Of a stretch of DNA of 64,000 nt, positions 9,397-18,038 are shown in pieces. Source of the DNA: Verrucomicrobium sp. (GTDB lineage: Bacteria > Verrucomicrobiota > Verrucomicrobiia > Methylacidiphilales > UBA1321); NCBI GenBank assembly GCA_017849585.1, contig JAFIGT010000011.1, forward strand, positions 62,001-126,000. Reading direction: 5' to 3'. The translations under genes and the position numbers were made by a program. Each line of letters opens with the position of its first letter. Position 1 is the first letter of the stretch. The notes under the pieces are model-generated. The model ran no database searches and had not been told where the DNA came from. It saw only the letters and a program-made list of their open reading frames with translations.

Positions 9397-10530
9397 ATGG
9401 CCTGGCCTCAAGCAAACACATTCCGTTCACGCACAAATTATCTCCTCGCATGCAGCACGGAACTGGCGTCCCCTTTTTTGAAAGCGTATGCCCGCCGTTA
9501 CGCCTCGACCGCATCTTCTTCCCCGCGTGACTGGCGCAAAGTGATCCTGCTCGGAGCGAATCATATTGGCGACCTCCTCTATCGCTCCGCTTCCCTCGCT
9601 GCCTTGCAACGGGGCCTGCCCGAGTGTCGATTCGATTACGCTGCCCCGTTCCCGGCCAGCGAAGTACTGGAGGGCAATCCCGCGATTCATCGCGTTCAAC
9701 CTCTTGAAAATCCTCCCGTTCCCGACAGCGCAGAATTCGCCGCTTTGCGTGCGGAAAATTACGATTCCGCCATCTGCTACGACACCGGTTCGTACCTCCC
9801 ATGGCTCAAACTGGCGGTGCAACTTGGCATCCCCAATCGCGCAGGCTACGTGCACAAGGGATTTTCCGCTTGGGTCACGCACCCCATTACACTCCGTTAT
9901 CCACAACCGTTTCCCGCTTACTTTCGCGATCTCGTTTCCCAGCTCACAGACCAACCCGCAGACTGGAGTCTGCGTCCACAGGTTTTTCCCACTGCCGACG
10001 ACGAGCAGGCGGCAAGCGCGCTCTGGCAAGAGTTTGGGTTTAGCGATTCACGACCCGTACTCGCCTGTTTCATTACCTCGCGGCAACCCTCGGGTGTCTG
10101 GCCTGAGGATCGCTTTCTGGAAACGCTGCGATTGGTTCTCACGCAATCACCTGTTTCGCTTGTTCTTTGCGGAGCGGCGGGGGATCGCGAGAAATTGCAA
10201 GCCTTGCGTCAACGTCTGGGCATCGAGTGCGCATTGATTTCGGGCCAACATAAACTCCGCGTGCTCGTGGCCTTCCTGAAAAAATGCCGGGCCGTGCTCA
10301 GTACCGATTCTGGACCCCGACACCTCGCCAATGCCGCGGGCGTCCCGGTCGTTTTTGTGCGCAATCTCGCCTTCTCCGCCGTGGAAGCAGGATTGTATGC
10401 GGGACCGACGGAATTTGATTTTGCGCCACCGCTGGAATTAGTTCCACCGGAAAAACAGGCTGAGGCGTTCGCCCGAGTCTCGCCAATCCAGGTGGCAGGA
10501 CAGCTCGAGCAAATTTTCAGCGCGCACTAG
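9397..10530 (+). CDS. Glycosyltransferase family 9 (heptosyltransferase-like), copy 2
   Basis: 377 residues from the ATG at 9397; the frame continues upstream into the previous gene but without family similarity. The GT9 hallmarks are VILLGANHIGDLLYRSASLAAL near residue 48 and STDSGPRHLANAAGVPVV near 305, the standard nucleotide-binding loop. It starts 20 bp after GT9 copy 1 and is probably co-transcribed and coupled. Its 3' end overlaps the 3' end of the convergent GT9 copy 3 by 14 bp. The sugar donor is not evident. Confidence 0.85.
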   Translation: MAWPQANTFRSRTNYLLACSTELASPFLKAYARRYASTASSSPRDWRKVILLGANHIGDLLYRSASLAALQRGLPECRFDYAAPFPASEVLEGNPAIHRVQPLENPPVPDSAEFAALRAENYDSAICYDTGSYLPWLKLAVQLGIPNRAGYVHKGFSAWVTHPITLRYPQPFPAYFRDLVSQLTDQPADWSLRPQVFPTADDEQAASALWQEFGFSDSRPVLACFITSRQPSGVWPEDRFLETLRLVLTQSPVSLVLCGAAGDREKLQALRQRLGIECALISGQHKLRVLVAFLKKCRAVLSTDSGPRHLANAAGVPVVFVRNLAFSAVEAGLYAGPTEFDFAPPLELVPPEKQAEAFARVSPIQVAGQLEQIFSAH

Positions 10531-11554
10531 TCGCCTGATTATCGAGCTGTTTCAGCAACGTCTGCACGATCTCTTTTGGAAAGGGACCTTGGCAAAACCC
10601 GCAATTTCTGACGCCGCTAGCATGCAACCGGGCACACTGTTCACGCGGTGGACTTAAGTGAATAGCGCCCGGCGTAAGATTGCCCCAGACCACGGCATCG
10701 ATGTGTGGATTCGCACATAGAATTCCTACAGTGGGAATATTTAGGGCCGAGGCAATGTGAAGCGGCCCGGTTCCACCACAAACAAGCCACTGAACTTGAC
10801 TGACCACAGCAAATAACTCACGCAATGTCAGTTTACCACATGATACCCAGACATTTTGAGGAGAAAGCGCTGCTGCCTCTTTCAGCCAGATGTCTTTCTC
10901 GCGCGCCACACCGGTAATGACGATCCGGCAGCGTTGTGAGTTCTGCAATAAGCGCACAATTTCCACGTAATCGCGAGTACTCAAATGACACGTATTGCCG
11001 CCGTGGAATGGGTTTACGATCACGAGCGGTTCCGTACCGGGTAGAACTTCCGCAAGACGCTGCGCTGCCTTTTTTTTCTCTTCGTCTTTCAGAAAAAGCT
11101 CGGGCTGCGGCGATTGCCGAGGCACTCCAACAGCTTCGGCAAAATCCTGGCAAACATCACCCATATGCCGGGGAGTATGTAACAACCCTGAGCGCAAGCT
11201 ATAGTGTAATGTCAGCCGTCCCAAAATCCGACCCATTTGGCAATAACGGGAGGAGAGTCCGGAAAAGAAAGATGCCCACAACAGAGTTGAATGATGATAC
11301 GGAATTAGCACGTGGGTGGGTGCCAGTTGGCGGAGCCAGCAGGAAAGTCGCCAGCTGTCTTTGGGAAAACATGGCGCAATCGTCTCAATCGCTACGTAGC
11401 TTGCATGCGGATTATTCTCCCACACCTCTGCCCAGGTGGCTTTGCCTACGACGGTGACTTGCCATCCCGCAGAGGCCAACGCACGCGCCAACGGCGTCGT
11501 GAGAATCATATCACCAAGATGATCTTCGCGGAGAATAACAAGGTGCGGACGCAT
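10517..11554 (-). CDS. Glycosyltransferase family 9 (heptosyltransferase-like), copy 3
   Basis: 345 residues. The start at 11554 is chosen because MRPHLVILREDHLGDMILTT is the normal GT9 beginning; 17 further upstream residues look unrelated. It has NPFHGGNTCHLSTRDYVEI in mid-protein and CGGTGPLHIASALNIPTVGI as the nucleotide-binding loop. A Cys-rich tail (CARLHASGVRNCGFCQGPF) recalls that of copy 1. It is convergent with copy 2 (14-bp overlap) and divergent from the GT4 gene at 11676, with about 120 bp between that must hold both promoters. Confidence 0.85.
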   Translation of the reverse strand: MRPHLVILREDHLGDMILTTPLARALASAGWQVTVVGKATWAEVWENNPHASYVAIETIAPCFPKDSWRLSCWLRQLAPTHVLIPYHHSTLLWASFFSGLSSRYCQMGRILGRLTLHYSLRSGLLHTPRHMGDVCQDFAEAVGVPRQSPQPELFLKDEEKKKAAQRLAEVLPGTEPLVIVNPFHGGNTCHLSTRDYVEIVRLLQNSQRCRIVITGVAREKDIWLKEAAALSPQNVWVSCGKLTLRELFAVVSQVQWLVCGGTGPLHIASALNIPTVGILCANPHIDAVVWGNLTPGAIHLSPPREQCARLHASGVRNCGFCQGPFPKEIVQTLLKQLDNQATSAR

Positions 11555-11675
11555 AAGGGAGGGAACTTGGTGAATGTCCGAGTTTCGAGAAAGGCCTGAC
11601 TGCATTCAAGCTCTTTGTCCAAAAGCAGGAACCAAGTTTGCCAATACACACTTTCTCTGGCTAGGATTAGGGAAG

Positions 11676-12806
11676 ATGCCCAAGGTCGTCCACATCATCC
11701 ACGAGAGCCGCGGCGGCGGCGGCATGTCCATTGCTCTCTCCTATTTTCACCGCTACCTTCCCCATTTCGAAACCGTGGCCATCACGGGGAATCTAGGTTC
11801 TTTACCTGAGCAATTACGCGCTCAGGGGGTCCGTACGCATGCGTTGCCTCTTGACCGGGTTCGAACCGCTCTCTTTTCGATCCCGCAAATTGCCGCGGTT
11901 CTGCTCCGGGAAAAGCCGGACCTCATGATTATTCATGGTCAATGGGGCGGTTTTTGCGGTGCCGTCGCCGCATGGCTTGCTGGCATCAAGCGCGTACTCT
12001 ACTTCACTGGCATGCCCTGCTTTTATACCGATTGGGATTTATTGCGAATCATACGCAATCGATTGGTCGAAGCGATCACCTGCTCGATTGCCACACGGGT
12101 TGTCTGTCTCTCCAACGCAGGTCGCTATCAATACCTGCTGCGCCGTCTTGCGCCCGAAGAAAAACTCCTCCACATCCCCAACGGCGTGGATGTGGAGGCC
12201 ATCCAACCGGTCGCGGATAAATCAGCACTGAGGCGCGAACTGCATCTGCCAGTCGATGTGCCGCTAGTCGTTTCGGTCGGTCGGTTGGAAGATCAGAAGC
12301 GGGTCGATTGGCTTGTGCAGGCGTGGAAAGAAGTAGAAACCCAATGCCCAACGGCTCATCTGGTCATTGTTGGTGAGGGTCGCGACCGTGGCGGGCTGGA
12401 GCATTTGGCCCGCTCTCTCAATCTGCAACGCTGTCATTTTCTGGGCGCCCAACCGGCAGGCTATCGCTATTTCCAAGCAGCCGATGCGGGCGTAATCACC
12501 TCATTGTTCGAAGGCCATCCCGTGGCCTTACTCGAAGCCATGGCAGCAGGATGTCCCATGGTGGGAACCGCTGCCGACGGAATTCCGGAGACCATCGTAG
12601 ACGGTGTGACCGGCGTTTGCGTGCCTCTGGATGTCCCCACCGCCATTGCAGAGAAACTCATTCTCCTACTTCAGGATTCAGTGTTGCGCGAAAACATGGG
12701 ACGCGCCGCTTGCGAGCGAGTTAAAAAAGAATATGCGCTCGATTCCGTGTCGGAGCAGCAGATCCGGCTCGCTCAGGAAATTCTCGTCACCGACGCCAGT
12801 TCCTGA
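11676..12806 (+). CDS. Glycosyltransferase family 4 (copy A of inverted pair)
   Basis: 376 residues. A GT-B retaining glycosyltransferase: the N-terminal domain starts PKVVHIIHESRGGGGMSIAL and the C-terminal domain has VSVGRLEDQKRVDWL, the E-x7-E region SLFEGHPVALLEAMAAGCPMV, and the GIPE..VDG.TG loop. The start at 11676 aligns with the paralogue encoded convergently at 12773-13906 (shared HGQWGG, FYTDWD, IRN and YQYLLR motifs). It probably adds a hexose to a cell-surface glycan. Its last 34 bp overlap the end of the paralogue. Confidence 0.9.
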   Translation: MPKVVHIIHESRGGGGMSIALSYFHRYLPHFETVAITGNLGSLPEQLRAQGVRTHALPLDRVRTALFSIPQIAAVLLREKPDLMIIHGQWGGFCGAVAAWLAGIKRVLYFTGMPCFYTDWDLLRIIRNRLVEAITCSIATRVVCLSNAGRYQYLLRRLAPEEKLLHIPNGVDVEAIQPVADKSALRRELHLPVDVPLVVSVGRLEDQKRVDWLVQAWKEVETQCPTAHLVIVGEGRDRGGLEHLARSLNLQRCHFLGAQPAGYRYFQAADAGVITSLFEGHPVALLEAMAAGCPMVGTAADGIPETIVDGVTGVCVPLDVPTAIAEKLILLLQDSVLRENMGRAACERVKKEYALDSVSEQQIRLAQEILVTDASS

Positions 12807-13906
12807 TCGTAAAGCGCGACATAGCGGTCCAGCACCTTATCCGCCGCATAATATTGAGCCCGTACCTTGCCCTGTGCGCCCATTTTTTGGCGTAAAGCGG
12901 GATCGCCAATTAACGTCAGGAGACGTTCGGCAAATTGAGCGGTATCGGCGGGAGGCACGAGAAATCCCTCCCGGCCATCCGTAAAGGTACCGCGAACTCC
13001 ATCGGAATCGTTGGCGACCACGGGGCGACCGCAGGCCATCGCCTCCATCGGGACGACGGAGTTGGTTTCATACAACGTGCTCATGGCCACAATATCGGCT
13101 GCTTGCAAGAATTCGATCCCATTCGCTTGGGCCCCCAGAAAAGCGCAGCTTTTTTCCAATCCGAGAGTATGGGCCAACTTGTGCATTTCGGACTCAAGTT
13201 CTCCGCCACCCACGATCCATAGCCGGGCGTTCACGCCACGATCTTGCACGATCCTCCAACTCTGCAGCAACCAATCGATCCGTTTCTGCGTGGCCAGACG
13301 GCTGACGCAAACCACATGGACTACATCCGGCTGCCAGCCATGTTGCCGACGAATGGTTTCCGTCGCCGGAGGCTCTGGCACACGACCCAAATCGATCATG
13401 TTCGACAAAATGACCTGCTTACCTTCAAACGGAAAATGGCGCAGTAAATACTGGTAGTAATTACTCGCGCAGAGCAGCACAGTGCGATGGCACAATCGAA
13501 CCGGTATCCATTCGGCAATATAATTGCGGATCGCACGAAATACATCCCAGTCGGTGTAAAAGGCAACCCAGTGTGCAATGTAGATCATCCGTGGCACTCC
13601 AGTCACGCTACCTGCCAGGGAACCCAGCGACCCTCCCCACTGCCCGTGCAAAATGAGCAAATCAGGTTGCAACCGGCGCAACCACACAATCAAGGAGATG
13701 AATCCGAAGGGCAGCTTGAGCTTCGTATCGATCGACACACTGATCTCGTGAATTCCCATCTCCCGGCAAGCTTGGGCAAGCGGTCCGTCCCCCCCGTGGA
13801 TGACCCATGTATCATAGCGTGCCGCGTAATGCTTCAAATGCTGAAGAATGACCGTGGTACCACCGCCAATTTGGTCGTGGTGAACGAAATGAATAACTTT
13901 TTGCAT
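12773..13906 (-). CDS. Glycosyltransferase family 4 (copy B of inverted pair)
   Basis: 377 residues from the ATG at 13906; an upstream in-frame ATG at 13924 would add six residues, but 13906 aligns with copy A. GT-B fold with HFVHHDQIGGGTTVIL at the N-terminus, CVSRLATQKRIDWLLQSW, and the STLYETNSVVPMEAMACGRPVV donor-binding region; the second position of the usual E-x7-E is kept. It shares HGQWGG, FYTDWD, R.IRN and YYQYLLR with copy A, so the two arose by duplication with inversion. It is divergent from the NRS/ER-like gene at 14022. Confidence 0.9.
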   Translation of the reverse strand: MQKVIHFVHHDQIGGGTTVILQHLKHYAARYDTWVIHGGDGPLAQACREMGIHEISVSIDTKLKLPFGFISLIVWLRRLQPDLLILHGQWGGSLGSLAGSVTGVPRMIYIAHWVAFYTDWDVFRAIRNYIAEWIPVRLCHRTVLLCASNYYQYLLRHFPFEGKQVILSNMIDLGRVPEPPATETIRRQHGWQPDVVHVVCVSRLATQKRIDWLLQSWRIVQDRGVNARLWIVGGGELESEMHKLAHTLGLEKSCAFLGAQANGIEFLQAADIVAMSTLYETNSVVPMEAMACGRPVVANDSDGVRGTFTDGREGFLVPPADTAQFAERLLTLIGDPALRQKMGAQGKVRAQYYAADKVLDRYVALYDQELASVTRIS

Positions 13907-14021
13907 GGAAGCCGTCGGTAGCATAAGAGCAAATGTCCGTCTGACACAATCCTGAATGAGCTTACGGTCAAAAACGCGCGACCGATCTTGAATAGTGACA
14001 AAATACGGGCATATATGGGAG

Positions 14022-14894
14022 ATGATTGTACTCGTCGGCGGCAGCGGTTATGTGGGCACTGCATACCAGGCTTATTTCAATTCCCGTGGCATCCCGTTTG
14101 TATCGGTAAATCGTTCGACCTTGAATTTATGCGACAAGGAAGCTGTGTCTAAATTCTTCAAGGAACTTAAACCCCAGTTCATCGTCAATGCCGCCGGTTA
14201 CACAGGCAAACCAAACGTGGACATGGCGGAAAAGGAAAAAACCCGCTGCCTTCTCGCGAATACGATTTTGCCTGGAGTACTCTTTGAAGTATGTACTGAC
14301 CTCAAAATTCCGTGGGGTCATATTTCCTCCGGTTGTATCTTTTCCGGATCGCGCCCCGATGGCAGCGGATTCACGGAAGAAGACGAACCCAACTTTTCGT
14401 TCCGGCAAAATAATTGCAGTTTCTACAGCGGCACAAAGGCCCTGGCTGAAGAGATCATGGATGGCGGTACCGATTGTTACACATGGCGGCTGCGCATTCC
14501 CTTCAACGAGGTGGATGGTCCACGCAATTACCTGAGCAAGGTGATGAATTACGCCAAGCTGATCGATGTCCGCAATTCGATTTCACAATTGGACGAATTT
14601 GTCCGCGCGACTTGGTTATGCTGGGAGAAGCGCGTACCTTTTGGTGTTTACAATGTCGTCAATCCCGGATCGATCACGACCCGCGAAGTCGTGGAAAAAA
14701 TCCGGCAACGTCGAATGGTGAACAAGGAGTTTCAGTTCTTTAAAGATGAAACCGAGTTCATGCAAATAGCAGCCAAGGTGCCTCGCGCCAATTGCGTCAT
14801 GGATTGCTCCAAATTGCTAAAGACGGGCATTCCCATGATGGAAATTCACGAGGCGGTTGATTGGGCCTTGGATCATTGGAAGAAGGCGAGCTGA
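14022..14894 (+). CDS. Bifunctional nucleotide-4-keto-6-deoxyglucose 3,5-epimerase/4-reductase (plant NRS/ER-like, RmlD-superfamily)
   Basis: 290 residues, SDR fold. GGSGYVG at 6-12 binds NAD(P)H; Y135 and K139 (FYSGTK) are the catalytic YxxxK. Unlike ordinary RmlD it carries the signature of the plant UDP-rhamnose enzyme NRS/ER (UER1 or the RHM C-terminus): NAAGYTGKPNVD (57-67), SSGCIFSG (102-109), GSGFTEEDEPNF and GPRNYLSKV, then DEF in place of the plant DELLP. The plant epimerase step has been assigned to a Cys/Lys pair (recalled, not checked); the equivalents here would be C105 and K173. It lies next to rmlB and rmlA, with no rmlC in the window. The inferred role is to finish dTDP-L-rhamnose in one protein. 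Confidence 0.75.
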   Translation: MIVLVGGSGYVGTAYQAYFNSRGIPFVSVNRSTLNLCDKEAVSKFFKELKPQFIVNAAGYTGKPNVDMAEKEKTRCLLANTILPGVLFEVCTDLKIPWGHISSGCIFSGSRPDGSGFTEEDEPNFSFRQNNCSFYSGTKALAEEIMDGGTDCYTWRLRIPFNEVDGPRNYLSKVMNYAKLIDVRNSISQLDEFVRATWLCWEKRVPFGVYNVVNPGSITTREVVEKIRQRRMVNKEFQFFKDETEFMQIAAKVPRANCVMDCSKLLKTGIPMMEIHEAVDWALDHWKKAS

Positions 14895-14913
14895 CCCCGT
14901 TCCAATCCTTGGC

Positions 14914-15915
14914 TCAATGACGAAGTGGCTGCCACCAACTCGCATTGGCCCGGTACCAGGAAAAAGTGTGGGTCAGGCCTTCCTCGAATTTCACCGAGGG
15001 TAGCCATCCCAGCTCGCGAGTGGACTTGGTGAAATCCACCGCATAGCGGCGATCATGTCCGAGTCGGTCGGGAACATAGCGTATGAGTGACTCCGTTTTA
15101 CCGGCCAGCTGGAGAATTTGTCGCACTACGTCGAGATTGGTTCGTTCCGAATCTCCGCCGAAATTGTAGACCTCCCCCGGCTGGCCGCGTTCAAACGTCG
15201 CCCAGATTCCAGCGCAGTGATCGTCGACGAAAATCCAATCTCGGACATTCAAACCGTCTCCATACACAGGTAGCGGGATGTCGTTCATGGCGTTGGTCAT
15301 CATGAGCGGCATCATTTTTTCCGGGAATTGATAAGGGCCGTAATTGTTGGAGCAACGGGTGATGCTCACCGGTTGACCAAAAGTGTGAAAGGCGGCGCGC
15401 GCAAAATGGTCAGCGGAGGCTTTGCTCGCGCTGTAGGGGGAATTTGGAGCTAGCGGTGTGGTCTCTGAGAATTTCCCCTCGGGGCCCAACGAACCATAAA
15501 CCTCGTCCGTTGAGATTTGCACAAAGCGCGGATTGCCATGGAGCCGGGCCACATCAAGCAGTGTTTGTGTGCCGATGATGTTGGTGCGCAAGAAAGGTTG
15601 TGCTCCCGCAATGCTGCGGTCGACATGAGATTCGGCGGCGAGATTGAGCACACCGGTGAAGGCATGCCGGGTGAAGAGGCGCTGGAGTAACTCCTGATCG
15701 CAAATGTCGCCGCGTACAAAGAGGATCGGTTTTTCTGCTGAGAATTCTTCTTTTTTCTCCGTATAGGGTAGCGCCGCCAGGGTGGGAAGATTTCCCGCGT
15801 AAGTCAACGCATCCAGGATGACAATCCGCGCCTCGGGTTGGTGACGGCGTAGCCAGTAGACGAGATTGGAGCCGATGAATCCGGCCGCGCCGGTAATAAG
15901 TAGCAGATGCGACAT
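14914..15915 (-). CDS. rmlB: dTDP-glucose 4,6-dehydratase
   Basis: 333 residues, normal for RmlB. It converts dTDP-glucose to dTDP-4-keto-6-deoxyglucose. Visible are TGAAGFIGSNL (NAD+ site), LNLAAESHVDRSI, STDEVYGSLG (Thr-Asp-Glu catalytic triad), PYSASKASADHF (YxxxK), RCSNNYGPYQFPEKMMP and VYGDGLNVRDWIFVDDH, all hallmark stretches. Its ATG lies 3 bp after the rmlA stop, so translation is probably coupled. It is convergent with the NRS/ER-like gene, with 19 bp between their ends. Confidence 0.96.
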   Translation of the reverse strand: MSHLLLITGAAGFIGSNLVYWLRRHQPEARIVILDALTYAGNLPTLAALPYTEKKEEFSAEKPILFVRGDICDQELLQRLFTRHAFTGVLNLAAESHVDRSIAGAQPFLRTNIIGTQTLLDVARLHGNPRFVQISTDEVYGSLGPEGKFSETTPLAPNSPYSASKASADHFARAAFHTFGQPVSITRCSNNYGPYQFPEKMMPLMMTNAMNDIPLPVYGDGLNVRDWIFVDDHCAGIWATFERGQPGEVYNFGGDSERTNLDVVRQILQLAGKTESLIRYVPDRLGHDRRYAVDFTKSTRELGWLPSVKFEEGLTHTFSWYRANASWWQPLRH

Positions 15916-15918
15916 AGT

Positions 15919-16785
15919 TCAAAAGGGCTTGTTCAGGGTCTCTTCGAGATAGGCTCGGTATTCGCAATGAGGCAGGGCAGCGATCAACGCAGCAAATTCA
16001 TCGTCCGAAATAAAACCACGGCGATAGGCCGCCTCTTCGGGGCAACCGACCTTGATGCTTTGCCGCTTCTCAATGGCTTGGATAAAAGCGGAAGCATCAT
16101 GTAGGCTGGAGGAGGTGCCGGCATCGAGCCAGGCGACACCACGCGGTACGAGATGCACCTGCAGATGACCGTCGGCGAGATAGGATTTATTCAGATCAGT
16201 GATTTCCAATTCACCGCGAGGCGACGGCTGCAATTTCCGGGTGCGGGCGACCACGCTGTCGTCGTACACGTAAAAGCCCGGTACTGCGTAGGGCGAGACA
16301 AAAGTCTTGGGCTTCTCAATGATATCCACCACCTTGCCTTTGGTATCCAGGGCAATGACGCCGTAGCGTTCGGGGTCGCGCACGCTGTAGCCGAACACGG
16401 TCGCGCCAGAGGTAAAATCACGGATGGTCTCGTTGAAGCCCGTCGCACCATAGAAAATATTATCGCCGAGGATGAGTGCCACCGGTTCGTTGCCAATGAA
16501 GGATTCGGCGAGCAAAAAGGCTTGGGCAATCCCCTCGGGCCGGGCCTGTTCGATGTAGGTGAAATGGATGCCCAACCGTTTGCCATCGCCGAGCAATTGA
16601 CGGAAGCGGGGTAGATCGTGCGGTGTGGAAATGACGGCAATTTCGCGGATGCCTGCTTCGAGCAGTGTGGTCAGCGGATAATACACCATCGGCTTATCGT
16701 AAACGGGTTGGAGTTGTTTACTGGCTACGAGACTCATGGGGTAAAGTCTCGAACCAGCGCCGCCCGCCAGGATGATGCCTTTCAT
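15919..16785 (-). CDS. rmlA: Glucose-1-phosphate thymidylyltransferase
   Basis: 288 residues, the standard RmlA length. It makes dTDP-glucose from dTTP and glucose-1-phosphate. The N-terminal KGIILAGGAGSRLYPMS signature, SKQLQPVYDKPMVYYPL, LILGDNIFYG (metal-binding Asp), EKP and the W-LDAGT segment near residue 220 are all present. It is the first gene of a minus-strand rmlA-rmlB pair; the GT4/DUF1972 gene upstream is on the same strand, ending 63 bp before the rmlA start. Confidence 0.96.
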   Translation of the reverse strand: MKGIILAGGAGSRLYPMSLVASKQLQPVYDKPMVYYPLTTLLEAGIREIAVISTPHDLPRFRQLLGDGKRLGIHFTYIEQARPEGIAQAFLLAESFIGNEPVALILGDNIFYGATGFNETIRDFTSGATVFGYSVRDPERYGVIALDTKGKVVDIIEKPKTFVSPYAVPGFYVYDDSVVARTRKLQPSPRGELEITDLNKSYLADGHLQVHLVPRGVAWLDAGTSSSLHDASAFIQAIEKRQSIKVGCPEEAAYRRGFISDDEFAALIAALPHCEYRAYLEETLNKPF

Positions 16786-16848
16786 ATCGCGTAGAGGATT
16801 CTAAGGGTGAGTGGGGTCTGGGGCAAAGGATGAAATGCAACGCTCTGA

Positions 16849-17976
16849 TCAGGCGCCGGACTTAGGCTTGGCCTGCAAGCGCTCGAAGAGTTGCTCGTAC
16901 TTGCTGGTAATCACTTCCCAATCGTAGTGCTCGGCCACACGACGCTGGGCTCGCTGCCCGAAGGCGCGGGCTTCCTCCGCGTCCACCGCAACACGGTCCA
17001 TGGCGGCGGCCAGCGTGTGCACGGGATCGGCATGCGAAAAAGTAAGCCCCGTGTCGGCCACGACTTCGAGATTGCCCGGCGTATCGCGCACGATCACGCA
17101 GTTACCGAAACCCATCTGGTCAAGCAGTACGGGCCGTGTCGCTTCAATAGCCGTCGGTAAGATGAAGGCGCGGGCATGATAGCTGAGTTGCTGATAAGCG
17201 TCGCCAAATTGAAAACCGGTCATGATGACCTTTTCGGAGCGAGCAGCGAGAGATTTGACCCGTTCGATGTATTCGGACTGATAGGGTGCATCTCCGATAA
17301 TAACCAGTGGGAGTTGCTGCTTGCTGGAGAGAAAAGCCTCCAAGGTGAGATCCGCTGCGTTTTCGGGTGTGAGCCGCGAGACGTAGAGAAAGTAACCCTT
17401 GGACGTGAGGCCGTATTTTTTCAGTGCATCCTGTCCGGGATCCGTCGTTACCACGTTGGAGCCGTAAGGAATGAGTTCGGATTCGACGCCGTACAATTCC
17501 TGATAGCGGCGGCGAATCATGCCATTGTCAGCAATAATCGAATCGGCCAAACGCGCGGCCCACGATTCACTGCGGTGCAGCCACCAGCGACCGAATCCAC
17601 TCCACTTGGCGCGGGCAAAATCGGCGCCGTCAACATTGAGAATCACCTTGGCTCCCGCAGCGCGCGGGAAGACGGAGAGGAGCGAGTTGCCCACACCACA
17701 AAAGTAAGCGACTTCATAGCGCCGGAATAAAAGGGTATGCAGTACGCTCAGGAACGTGTGAACGATGGTGTCGGTCGCTTTTGTGGGTAGCGTGGGGAGA
17801 TGGACGAGTTTGACTCCCTGAAAGCTTTCTTCCCGATAGCGGTTGAACGGTATCCGGTTGTAAACGGTCACCTCGTGCCCGCGGCGGGCCAGTCGCACCG
17901 CCAGTTGTTCGACGAATGTTTCAAATCCGGAGTAGCAAGCCGGGATGCCGCGCGAACCGAAAAAACCAATCCTCAT
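16849..17976 (-). CDS. Glycosyltransferase with DUF1972 N-domain (GT4; probable rhamnosyltransferase)
   Basis: 375 residues. The N-terminal half begins MRIGFFGSRGIPACYSGFET, the typical DUF1972 opening (GIPA.YGGFET). The C-terminal half is a GT4 Rossmann domain with YFLYVSRLTPENAADLTLEAF and later TAIEATRPVLLDQMGFGNCVI, in which the first acidic residue of the E-x7-E motif is kept. Proteins of this architecture sit in O-antigen and exopolysaccharide clusters and often transfer rhamnose. Its place just upstream of rmlA-rmlB fits that, but the donor is inferred. Confidence 0.85.
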   Translation of the reverse strand: MRIGFFGSRGIPACYSGFETFVEQLAVRLARRGHEVTVYNRIPFNRYREESFQGVKLVHLPTLPTKATDTIVHTFLSVLHTLLFRRYEVAYFCGVGNSLLSVFPRAAGAKVILNVDGADFARAKWSGFGRWWLHRSESWAARLADSIIADNGMIRRRYQELYGVESELIPYGSNVVTTDPGQDALKKYGLTSKGYFLYVSRLTPENAADLTLEAFLSSKQQLPLVIIGDAPYQSEYIERVKSLAARSEKVIMTGFQFGDAYQQLSYHARAFILPTAIEATRPVLLDQMGFGNCVIVRDTPGNLEVVADTGLTFSHADPVHTLAAAMDRVAVDAEEARAFGQRAQRRVAEHYDWEVITSKYEQLFERLQAKPKSGA

Positions 17977-18038
17977 GTGCTCTAAAAATTACCGAAGAAA
18001 CCAGACCGTGGCGAGCGCATTGATTGGCGAACTCGCGC

